From contig OZ252016.1 in the NCBI GenBank assembly GCA_965247475.1, positions 2,604,001 through 2,668,000 on the forward strand: a stretch of 64,000 nucleotides of DNA. Reading direction: 5' to 3'. Position numbers and translations under genes: made by a program. The stretch comes from G965247475 sp965247475 (GTDB lineage Bacteria > Chloroflexota > UBA11872). Shown one piece after another: positions 25,678 through 33,027 of this stretch; positions within the stretch are counted from its first letter, which is position 1; each line of letters starts with the position of its first letter. The notes under the pieces were generated by a model. That model had not been told where the DNA came from. It saw only the letters and a program-made list of their open reading frames with translations, and searched no databases.

Positions 25678-26420
25678 TTCGGCTCCTTCTGCATGACAAG
25701 ATCGTCAGCGGCGACCGTCGGGCTCAGCCCGGCGGCGCGAATGGCGGCGGCGAGCTGGCGGGCGGGGTTCAAGTTCCCTTCGAGTTCGATCGCGTTGCCG
25801 AGCCGTGCCGCGACCTCGAGGATCTCGGCGCCGCGCGCGGCATGCGCGTCCTGGAAGTCGTCAATCCAGCGCCGCAGACTCCCGGCCAGCGGCTCGGGTG
25901 CGTCGCGGACGAGGCGGTGCCCGCGGGCCAAGAGATTGCGAATCTGGGCCGCGCCCGCGAGCGCTCCGACACGGTCGTAACCCTCGCTGACCATGAGCGT
26001 GAGGAGCTCGCGGCGAGATGCGACGCGGCAGTGGTCCCAGTGCGCCCGCGGCGCGATGCCGCCCCGAGCACAGAAGCCCTGCCAGCAGCCCGGGCTCCAC
26101 TGGCTGCCGGGCGACCCGCAGGCGGGGCAGTGCCAGTGGGTTTGCAGCAGCAAGCCGCGGGTGACCGCGGCCTCGTCCAGCGCCTGGCTGAGGAACCGTC
26201 GGACCGCGGGCCGGGCGGCGGCGTCGGAGACCAGCTCGACAACCCGGGTGATCCAGGCGTGCTCGAAGCGCTCGGTCTCGACAAGGGCAGAAATGTCGCG
26301 GAGCTCCGCGACCGCCGCGCGGAGCTCGCGCGCCGGCGCTTCATACTCCGCACAGTCGTCGTGCTCGGGCGATTGGGCGAACACGAACGCTCGATCGTGG
26401 TCGTAGCGAACCTTGAGCAT
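25674..26420 (-). CDS. Cys/His-rich protein of unknown function, divergent from the XRE regulator
   Basis: From the ATG at 26420 (MLKVRYDHD) the protein has 248 residues; the open frame runs further up into the regulatory region, so this start is preferred. The centre has a Cys/His cluster: His95, His97, Cys98, Cys101, Cys112, Cys117, His127, His130 and Cys131, which could hold one or two zinc ions. The rest is mostly helical. No family is recognised. Because it is transcribed away from the XRE gene across a long palindrome, it is likely under the same repressor. It could be an early gene of the element, for example a DNA- or protein-binding modulator. Confidence 0.6.
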   Translation of the reverse strand: MLKVRYDHDRAFVFAQSPEHDDCAEYEAPARELRAAVAELRDISALVETERFEHAWITRVVELVSDAAARPAVRRFLSQALDEAAVTRGLLLQTHWHCPACGSPGSQWSPGCWQGFCARGGIAPRAHWDHCRVASRRELLTLMVSEGYDRVGALAGAAQIRNLLARGHRLVRDAPEPLAGSLRRWIDDFQDAHAARGAEILEVAARLGNAIELEGNLNPARQLAAAIRAAGLSPTVAADDLVMQKEPK

Positions 26421-26516
26421 GGGGCCAACCTCGGGCCGGGGGCGCCCGATCCGGCGCGGAGCATCGTGCCAGCGATGTCCCGTGGGGTGCCGCGCCGGTT
26501 CGGGCGTGCCCGATCT

Positions 26517-26580
26517 GTACACAAAACGAATACAACAAGAGACTATCCCCACCGTGGCGTGTTGTCAACTCGATGTGTAC
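26517..26580. promoter_or_regulatory. Long palindromic operator in the divergent promoter region
   Basis: The left arm is GTACACA (26517-26523), 8 bases, then ACAACA (26532-26537). The right arm is its exact inverted copy: TGTTGT (26560-26565), 8 bases, then TGTGTAC (26574-26580). Twenty-two bases separate the arms. On the minus strand a TTGACA (inside the right arm) is followed 17 bases later by TAGTCT, a possible promoter for the minus operon. The region is AT-richer than its neighbours. A second small palindrome, GTACAATTGGTAC, ends just before the XRE ATG. It is a good candidate binding site for the XRE protein. Confidence 0.7.
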
Positions 26581-26620
26581 GAACCGGCACGGATGTTCAC
26601 TGCCGGAGTACAATTGGTAC

Positions 26621-27202
26621 ATGGCGAATGATCCGAGTGATCTGCGGTTTCCGGGCGTGCTGCGGGCGGCGCGCCAGCGAGCGCGCCTGTCATACCGCCA
26701 ACTGGCGGCGGCGTCGGGCGTGTCGCACTCATTGTTGAGTCACGTCGAGAAGGGCGAGCGGCGCGCGCCGCGGATGGATCGGGTGGTGTCGATCGCGCGG
26801 GCGTTGGACGCAGTCACGCCGTCCTTTCTGGTAGCCGCGCTGGCGGATCGAGCGGGGGACGACGTGGTGCGCTTGTTCGCGTCACTCTTGCGCCCGCGCC
26901 CCGAGGGACACCCGGGCCAGGGCGACGTGGACGGAGTGAGCGTCGAAGAGGGCACGGCCGACGACCTGGCAGGTCTGCAACGAGTTGCGTCATCGGCTAC
27001 AGCCGTGGATGCGCTGCGGCGGCGTCTGTACTTCGTGGATTTGCAATTCGACCCTGAGATTCTGCGCGTCGGGTTCAGTGCGGAGAAGGATGGTGGGCGC
27101 ACGATCCTGGGTGTGATCGGCTCGACCGCACCGGGTCCCACCGTGCCGGCGTCCGACGAGAGCGCATCCGATGACGAGTCACGGTCTCCCGAGCACGTGT
27201 GA
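26621..27202 (+). CDS. XRE-family HTH transcriptional regulator
   Basis: A 193-residue protein from the ATG at 26621. An XRE/Cro-CI type helix-turn-helix spans about residues 13-63, with LSYRQLAAASGVSHSLLSHV covering helices 2 and 3 and EKGERRAP following. The rest has a short helical linker, then a domain (about 115-165) ending in a polar tail. No self-cleavage motif of LexA/CI type is apparent. It is transcribed away from the minus operon and lies upstream of the glycosidase and structural genes, so it is the likely repressor or switch of the element. Confidence 0.88.
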   Translation: MANDPSDLRFPGVLRAARQRARLSYRQLAAASGVSHSLLSHVEKGERRAPRMDRVVSIARALDAVTPSFLVAALADRAGDDVVRLFASLLRPRPEGHPGQGDVDGVSVEEGTADDLAGLQRVASSATAVDALRRRLYFVDLQFDPEILRVGFSAEKDGGRTILGVIGSTAPGPTVPASDESASDDESRSPEHV

Positions 27203-27262
27203 CGGATCCGCCGGGTCCAGGCGGCCGGGCGACACCGGGCTGGATCGCCGCCATCCACTGAC

Positions 27263-29179
27263 GTGACCGGCGCGCGCGTCCGTCACGCGATGATCACCGA
27301 CACGCGCCGCTCGCCGCACGCGCGGCTCGGCCCGGTCCCAATCGGCGACTTCCGGATCAACGGTGGGTTCTGGGGACCGCGCCTGGAGCGATTGCGAACC
27401 GTGAGCCTGCCGGCGCAGCTCGACCAGTGTGAGGCGACCGGACGGCTCGACAATTTCCGGCGCGCGTCCGGCCGGATTCGGGACCGCTCGTTCGCCGGCC
27501 GCTACTACAACGACTCGGATGTCCATAAGTGGCTGGAGGCGGCGAGCCACATGCTCGCGGGCGCGGACGACGCCGCGCTCGAAGCCCGGCTCGATGCCGT
27601 GATCGACGAGGTTGTCGCGGCCCAACGCCCGGACGGCTACCTGAGCTCCTACTTCAGTCTCGAGCGGGCAAGCGAGCGGTACTCGGATCTGACGAACAAG
27701 CACGAGCTGTATTGCGCCGGGCACCTGATCCAGGCGGGCCTGGCCCACGTTCGGGCCACGGGCAAGCGGGCGTTGTTCGACGCGGCGGTGCGCCTGGCGG
27801 ATCACATCTGCGAGACGTTCGGCGCGGACCGACTTCGGGGCGCCGACGGTCACGAGGAGATCGAGCTCGCGCTGGTCGAGCTGTACCGCGAGACCGGCGA
27901 CCGACGCTATCTCGACCGGGCCGTGTTCTTCCTGGGTGAGCGCGGGCTGCGACCGCCCCGCATCAGCGGGGACGCGTATCACCAGGACCATGCCCCGGTG
28001 CGCGCCCAATCCGAGGCGGTGGGGCATGCCGTGCGGGCCACGTATCTGGCGTGCGGAATGCAGGACGTGTCGATCGAGACCGGCGACCGGGAGCTTGCCA
28101 GGGCGGTGCGGCGGATGTGGACGAGCGCGTTCGAACGCAAGGCGTATGTGACCGGCGCCCTCGGATCGCGGGCCGACGGCGAGGCGCTGGGCGCGGACTA
28201 CGAACTGCCCAACGAGGCGGCGTACGCCGAGACGTGCGCGGCGGTCGGGGCGTTCATGTGGAACTGGCGGCTGCTGGTCGCGTCGGGCGACGCGGCGTAT
28301 GCCGACCGGATGGAGACGGCGCTCTACAACGCGGTGCTGGCGGGCATCTCGCTGGACGGCCGCGCGTACTTCTACGCCAACCCGCTGGCGCAGCCGAGCG
28401 CGGGACCCGGGCGAATCGCGGTCGGTGACGCGGAGGCCGCGAGCAGCGCCGACCCGCAGGTCGTGGGCGGCTACCACCGCCGGCAGCCCTGGTTCGAGTG
28501 CGCGTGCTGTCCGCCGAACATCGCGCGGCTGCTGGCGAGCCTCTCGGGCTACATGTGGAGCATCGGAGACGACGAGCTCTGGCTGCATATCTTCGCGAAC
28601 GGCGCGCTGGGTACGTCGCTGCCCGGCGGTGAACGCGTGGTCCTTCGAGTCGAGACGGACTACCCGTGGGACGGCGTGGCGCGGATCCGAGTCGAGGAGG
28701 CGCCGGGCACGCCGTGGGCGCTGCGGGTCCGAATCCCGGGGTGGTGCGAGGGCGGAAAGGTGCGGGTCAACGGCTCCGCCGCGGCGGAGCCCGTCGCGGG
28801 CTCGTATCACGAGACGCGGCGGCGCTGGCAGGCGGGCGACACGGTGGAGCTGGCGTTGCCGCTGGACGTGTGGCGGGTGACGAGCGATCCGCGGGTGGCC
28901 GCGAACCGGGGCCGCGTGGCATTCGCGCGCGGTCCGGTTGTCTACTGCTTCGAGGGTTGCGACCACGACGTGCCCGACGTCGACGATCTGGTGTTCGCGG
29001 GCTCTGATCTGCCTACGGCGACGTATCGCCCCGACGTGTTCGATGGCGTGACGGTGCTCGAGGGCACGACCGGGACCGCGCGCGGCGCCGGATCGTCGAC
29101 GCGGGTGCGGGCGGTGCCGTACCACGCGTGGGCGAATCGGGCTCCCGGGTCGATGCGGGTGTGGGTCCGAAGCGGCTAG
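27263..29179 (+). CDS. GH127 family glycoside hydrolase (beta-L-arabinofuranosidase type)
   Basis: A 638-residue protein, or 629 if the ATG at 27290 is used. It begins VPIGDFRINGGFWGPRLERL, typical of DUF1680/GH127. The zinc-thiolate site known from the HypBA1 structure appears intact: Glu323-x-Cys325 (in YAETCA) and Cys415-Cys416 (in ECACCPPN), with Glu307 placed 16 residues before Glu323 as in the acid/base of that enzyme. Numbering is from the 27263 GTG. These enzymes remove beta-L-arabinofuranose or related sugars. No signal peptide is seen. It lies 60 bases after the XRE gene and before the portal, an unusual place for a catabolic enzyme. Confidence 0.9.
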   Translation: MTGARVRHAMITDTRRSPHARLGPVPIGDFRINGGFWGPRLERLRTVSLPAQLDQCEATGRLDNFRRASGRIRDRSFAGRYYNDSDVHKWLEAASHMLAGADDAALEARLDAVIDEVVAAQRPDGYLSSYFSLERASERYSDLTNKHELYCAGHLIQAGLAHVRATGKRALFDAAVRLADHICETFGADRLRGADGHEEIELALVELYRETGDRRYLDRAVFFLGERGLRPPRISGDAYHQDHAPVRAQSEAVGHAVRATYLACGMQDVSIETGDRELARAVRRMWTSAFERKAYVTGALGSRADGEALGADYELPNEAAYAETCAAVGAFMWNWRLLVASGDAAYADRMETALYNAVLAGISLDGRAYFYANPLAQPSAGPGRIAVGDAEAASSADPQVVGGYHRRQPWFECACCPPNIARLLASLSGYMWSIGDDELWLHIFANGALGTSLPGGERVVLRVETDYPWDGVARIRVEEAPGTPWALRVRIPGWCEGGKVRVNGSAAAEPVAGSYHETRRRWQAGDTVELALPLDVWRVTSDPRVAANRGRVAFARGPVVYCFEGCDHDVPDVDDLVFAGSDLPTATYRPDVFDGVTVLEGTTGTARGAGSSTRVRAVPYHAWANRAPGSMRVWVRSG

Positions 29180-29208
29180 GGGCCGCCTCGGCGCGGGTGC
29201 GATGGCGC

Positions 29209-29237
29209 TTGCGTGAAGATGGTTACTAATGTAAACT
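29209..29237 (+). promoter_or_regulatory. Promoter of the portal-terminase operon with TTACTAATGTAA element
   Basis: TTGCGT at 29209-29214 is followed, 17 bases later, by TAAACT at 29232-29237. The sequence TTACTAATGTAA (29223-29234) overlaps the spacer and -10. The same -35 hexamer, 17-base spacing and a TTACAAATGTAA element recur at 34271-34299. The portal start is about 70 bases downstream. Confidence 0.55.
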
Positions 29238-29306
29238 TCGGACCACCGAAGGTATGCCAGCGATGTCCCTTTCGAGCGCCGGTGACGCACGGCGCGGAAG
29301 GGGCCT

Positions 29307-31034
29307 ATGCCTGCCCGAACCAACGGCGGCTCGCCGCCGCCGAGTGAAACGTATCTCCGCGACCTCGAGTCTCAACTCGTCGCGGAGTTCGGCGAGCGAA
29401 ACGCGCAGATCGAGAAGTTCCGCCGGCTTCGCTACATGGAGGAGCCGGTCAGCATCCCGGACGCCTATCGGGTCACCACCCGGGAGGTGCGGACGCCGAT
29501 CGCGCGGGAGCAGCTGAAGCGCGTGATCGGAAGTCTGGTCGCGAACGAACCGGCGATCACCGTGCCGCCGCCGAGCTCCAGCGAGCGCGCGCGCCGCAAC
29601 GCGTCGAAGCGCGCGACCTGGACGGTCGCGGCGCTGCGCCGCATGGGGGACGACGCGTCGCGCGACGTGTTCGGGATGTTCATCGACGCGCTGGTGGCGG
29701 ACGGCGCCGGGGTGATGAAGCTGGTGTATCTCCCCGATCGCTGGTCGGGCTACCCACGCCGGGGCGACGGCGGCGGGGAACCGGCGGAGGCGTTCAACCA
29801 GCGCGCGGCCCGCTACAAGAAGTCGGCGCCGTTTCCGCTGGCGTGGCGCGACGTCGATCTGCTGACGTTCTACCCGTTGATCGGGGAGGACGGCATGGAG
29901 GCCTGCCTCGAGATCTCGGAGCGCCCGAAACGACTGGTCATGCGGCGGTACGGGTTGGTCGAGGACGCCCGCACAGGTCGCCTGACCCCGGCGGGTGACC
30001 GGACGATGCGGCGCTCGGATGACAGCGGCTCGACTCGGCCCGGCACGGTTCGGGTGGTGGAGTACTGGGACACCGAGCACTTCGCGTACGTGGTGGACGG
30101 CCACCTGGTGCATCGCGGGCGCCACGGGTACGGCCGGGTCCCGTACGAGCTGGCGTATGGCGACCAGACGCCCAGCCGCGACCCGGCGAAGGCCGGCGTC
30201 TCGATGCTCGCGTCGATGCAGTACCTCATCCCCCTCCTGGATCGGCTGCTGACGATGAAGCAGAACGCGGTGTACCTGTACGCATACCCGACGCCGAAGT
30301 TGACCGGCTTCACGGCCGGGGAGTCGTCGCTGGGGGACGATGGGCGGCCGCGTGCCATCGAGTTCCGGCCGGGCGAGATCTTCCCGCTCTATCCCGGCGA
30401 GGACCTCAACTTCCTGCAGTGGACCGGCACGCCGCCGGACCTGGACGAATTGATCGGGCTGACGCGCGGGATGATCGACCAATCCGGGGTTCCGAGCGTG
30501 CTGTTCGGAATCGCGCCGGGCGCGCAGAGCAGCGGCTATTTCTTGAACCAGCTCATCAACGCGGCGCGCGTGTCGTTCCAGCAGGTTGCGCGGCACGCCG
30601 AGCAGGCGCTCGAGCGCATCGTGGCGCTGGCCTGGCAGCTGGTCGAACGGCAGGTGCGCGAGACGGTCTATGTCTACGCGGGCGACGCCGAGGGCTGGAT
30701 CGGGCTCTCGCCGAAGGACATCGACGGGTACTACGCGGTGCGGGCCAAGGTGGAACCGCTCGCGCCGGCCGACGAGATCGCGCAAGGCAACCTGGCCGGC
30801 CAGCTGGTGGCCAGCCGATTGGCGTCCCGCCGGTGGGCCATGGAGGAGAAGCTCGGCGTGGCGGACGTGGGCGAGATGCAGGACGAGATTCTGATCGATG
30901 AGCTGATGGACGCGCCGGAGGTGCGGCGGGCGATCGTGAGCTCGGCGCTGGAGGCGTTGGGAGCGGCAGCGCCGGGGACCGTCAGCCCGGATGGCTCGGA
31001 TACGGAGGCGACCGTTGGACCGGATGACGAGTGA
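29307..31034 (+). CDS. Phage portal protein
   Basis: A 575-residue protein with the sequence character of phage portals: an N-terminal helical region, a central part with GVMKLVYLPDRW and a body of beta-strands around LTFYPLIGEDGMEACLEISE, then MIDQSGVPSVLFGIAPGAQS and a long helical stretch that would form the stem and crown. An acidic tail ends the protein. Portals form the dodecameric ring through which DNA enters the head. It starts at an ATG with GAAGGGG upstream. It precedes the terminase genes here, whereas in most tailed phages the terminase comes first. Confidence 0.8.
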   Translation: MPARTNGGSPPPSETYLRDLESQLVAEFGERNAQIEKFRRLRYMEEPVSIPDAYRVTTREVRTPIAREQLKRVIGSLVANEPAITVPPPSSSERARRNASKRATWTVAALRRMGDDASRDVFGMFIDALVADGAGVMKLVYLPDRWSGYPRRGDGGGEPAEAFNQRAARYKKSAPFPLAWRDVDLLTFYPLIGEDGMEACLEISERPKRLVMRRYGLVEDARTGRLTPAGDRTMRRSDDSGSTRPGTVRVVEYWDTEHFAYVVDGHLVHRGRHGYGRVPYELAYGDQTPSRDPAKAGVSMLASMQYLIPLLDRLLTMKQNAVYLYAYPTPKLTGFTAGESSLGDDGRPRAIEFRPGEIFPLYPGEDLNFLQWTGTPPDLDELIGLTRGMIDQSGVPSVLFGIAPGAQSSGYFLNQLINAARVSFQQVARHAEQALERIVALAWQLVERQVRETVYVYAGDAEGWIGLSPKDIDGYYAVRAKVEPLAPADEIAQGNLAGQLVASRLASRRWAMEEKLGVADVGEMQDEILIDELMDAPEVRRAIVSSALEALGAAAPGTVSPDGSDTEATVGPDDE

Positions 31035-31440
31035 TGAGGCCGCCGAAGACCCGCTGGCCGCATATGTCGACCGGTTGGGCGTTCGGCTGGCGAACCGAAT
31101 ACGCGCGGTCGGCGAGGCCGTCTCCGCGATCGTGTCCGACAGCCGCCGGGCGCCTTCAGCGCCGGCCATTCCGGACCCGCCGCGGCGGCTCGTGAGCGGT
31201 CGACAACCGAGGCGCGCGGCCGGTGCAGCGTCGGACGACGCTCCAAGTCGTGCGACGGCGTCCGAGGCGCGGCGCGTCCGGGCATCCGCTCTGACGCGAT
31301 TGGGCTCGAAAGAGCGAGCATCGCGGCAAGCGGTTGCGCGGGCGAGCGGCCGGGACTTCCGGGCGTGGCTGCAACGCGTGCGGCGCGGATCGGTCCGCAC
31401 CGCGTCTGGCCGGCGCCGATCGGCGCCCGCGGCTAGGTGA
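31024..31440 (+). CDS. Small basic protein, unknown
   Basis: A 138-residue protein starting at the ATG at 31024, inside the end of the portal gene (11-base overlap). After a short acidic start (MTSDEAAED) it is Arg/Ala/Ser-rich and strongly basic, and helical segments cannot be predicted with confidence. No family is recognised. Its position, overlapping the portal and followed by the terminase small-subunit candidate, suggests a packaging or capsid-associated role such as DNA binding. Confidence 0.5.
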   Translation: MTSDEAAEDPLAAYVDRLGVRLANRIRAVGEAVSAIVSDSRRAPSAPAIPDPPRRLVSGRQPRRAAGAASDDAPSRATASEARRVRASALTRLGSKERASRQAVARASGRDFRAWLQRVRRGSVRTASGRRRSAPAAR

Positions 31441-31688
31441 CGCGCGGGCGCCGCGACGCAAAGCGGTCGGAGCCGGCGGACTTCGCGGATCGCTTTCGCG
31501 CGCTGGCGAAATCCCGGCGGAACGAGATCTGCGAGACGATCGTCGAACGCGCGGTCGAGGGTGAGCGCTGGGCCGTCGAGCTGGTCATCAAGTACGCCTT
31601 CGAGCCACAGCCAGGCAGTGAGGCAACCGACGATCCGCTGCTAACGGTCCTCGAGGAGATCCGTGCGGAACTCGACGAGGGCTCGTGA
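31437..31688 (+). CDS. Putative terminase small subunit
   Basis: An 83-residue protein starting at a GTG that overlaps the previous stop. The middle reads RNEICETIVERAVEGERWAV, a helix like the repeat region of small phage packaging proteins. The call rests mainly on its place directly before the large terminase, which it overlaps by 26 bases. Small terminases are usually longer and carry an HTH that is not obvious here, so the assignment is tentative. Confidence 0.45.
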   Translation: MTRGRRDAKRSEPADFADRFRALAKSRRNEICETIVERAVEGERWAVELVIKYAFEPQPGSEATDDPLLTVLEEIRAELDEGS

Positions 31689-32964
31689 CGCGCTGTGGCG
31701 GCGGGTTGGCTATGCGCCGTCTCCGGAGCAGCTCGCGGCCCATGCGTCGGACGCGCGAATCCGGCTGATCGCCGGCGGCGAACGGGCGGGCAAGAGCCGC
31801 AGCGCGGCGATGGAGCTAGTCGGGCGGTTTCTGGCCGGCCGCCTGTACTGGCTGGTCGGTCCGGACTATGAGCTGTGCCGGCCGGAGTTCGAGTACTTGG
31901 TCGAGGCGTTCGCGCGGCTGGACGCGATCGAGAAGCTGAGCTTTCCCGTGACCGACCAGTGCCGGCTCACGCTGCGGACGGGGGCTCGGGTGGTCACCCG
32001 GTCGGCCCGCGACCCGGCGCGGCTGGCGGGGGAGGCGCCGGACGGGATCCTGGCCTGCGAGGCCGCGCAGATCCCTTACGAGGCCTTTCTGCGATTGCGC
32101 GGGCGGGTGGCTGAGCGTCGCGGCTGGCTGTGGCTCAGCGGCACCTTCGAGAGCTCGCTCGGCTGGTACGCCGAGAAGTACGCGGCCTGGCAAGGGCCGA
32201 ACCGCGACAACGCGGCCTCGTTCTCGATGCCGACCTGGGCGAACCGCGCGCTGTATCCGTCCGGTCGATCGGACCCCGAGATCCGGGCGCTCGAGGCGAC
32301 CTACCCGCTCGCGGCGTTCCGGGAGCGCTTCGGGGGTGTGCCGTGTCCGCCGGCCACGATCGTATTCACGGAATTCCAGGTGAGCCGCCACGTGCGATCG
32401 GTCGAGGCGGCGGCCGTGGGCGCCGTGGAGATAGCCGTCGATCCCGGGTACGCGGGCGCGTACGCCGTGCTGGCGCTCGTGAGGACGCCGGACGGGGCGG
32501 CGGTGGTGGATGAGGTCTACGCGCGGCATGCGGTCGCGGCGTCCGTGATTGCCGAGTGCCGGCGGCGCCCCTGGTGGGCGCGAGTGATCGGTGGCGTGAT
32601 CGACATCGCCGGTCGGCAGCACCACGGGGCGGCCAGCCAGATCGAGATCTGGCAGAGCCTCGCGGGCTTGCGCCTGCGGTCGCGGCCGGTGGGCGTGCGC
32701 GACGGCATCGATCGACTGCGGACGTTCTTGCAGGACCCGGCCACCGGTGAGCCGCGGATCGCGGTCGATCCGCGCTGCAGGGCGCTGATCGAGGAGTTCG
32801 GGCGCTACCGGTATCACGGCGAGGTCGATGGGCGCCCGATCTCCGAGGAGCCGATCGACCGCGACAACCACGCGATCAAGGCGCTGGCGTACTGGCTGTA
32901 CGACCGGTTCGGGCCGGTCGCGCGCCCGGCGCGCCGCTATCGGGAGTTCGCGGTCCTGCGGTAG
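31663..32964 (+). CDS. Terminase large subunit
   Basis: A 433-residue packaging ATPase-nuclease. The Walker A motif GGERAGKS is at residues 38-45. The Walker B region reads GILACEAAQIP at about 129-138, with Glu133 as the catalytic Glu but Cys132 where Asp is normal. WLWLSGTFES fits the coupling motif. The nuclease domain has Asp260 (EIAVDPGYAG), Asp314 (GVIDIAG) and Asp401 (IDRDNHAIKAL), the expected three metal-binding acids. It translocates and cuts DNA at the portal. Start is a GTG overlapping the previous gene. It is followed by a non-phage gene instead of the portal and capsid. Confidence 0.9.
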   Translation: MRNSTRARDALWRRVGYAPSPEQLAAHASDARIRLIAGGERAGKSRSAAMELVGRFLAGRLYWLVGPDYELCRPEFEYLVEAFARLDAIEKLSFPVTDQCRLTLRTGARVVTRSARDPARLAGEAPDGILACEAAQIPYEAFLRLRGRVAERRGWLWLSGTFESSLGWYAEKYAAWQGPNRDNAASFSMPTWANRALYPSGRSDPEIRALEATYPLAAFRERFGGVPCPPATIVFTEFQVSRHVRSVEAAAVGAVEIAVDPGYAGAYAVLALVRTPDGAAVVDEVYARHAVAASVIAECRRRPWWARVIGGVIDIAGRQHHGAASQIEIWQSLAGLRLRSRPVGVRDGIDRLRTFLQDPATGEPRIAVDPRCRALIEEFGRYRYHGEVDGRPISEEPIDRDNHAIKALAYWLYDRFGPVARPARRYREFAVLR

Positions 32965-33027
32965 CGTTCGCGTGACGCGATGCGGAGGCGCCAGGCGCAC
33001 CCGCGAGCGACGGCGCGGGGGATCTGA

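Noticed and set aside
27179..29323. 714-codon open frame on the minus strand opposite the GH127 gene
   Set aside because: Long antisense frames are common at this base composition; the plus strand has a recognised enzyme with conserved active site, and the antisense product is Arg/His/Pro-rich without any motif.
29226..31400. 724-codon open frame on the minus strand opposite the portal gene
   Set aside because: Same reason: Arg-rich shadow of the real portal gene with no recognisable domain or start signal.
31684..31690. Alternative start of the large terminase at the GTG at 31685
   Set aside because: That GTG is not in the reading frame of the terminase; the GTG at 31663 is the nearest in-frame start before the Walker A motif.
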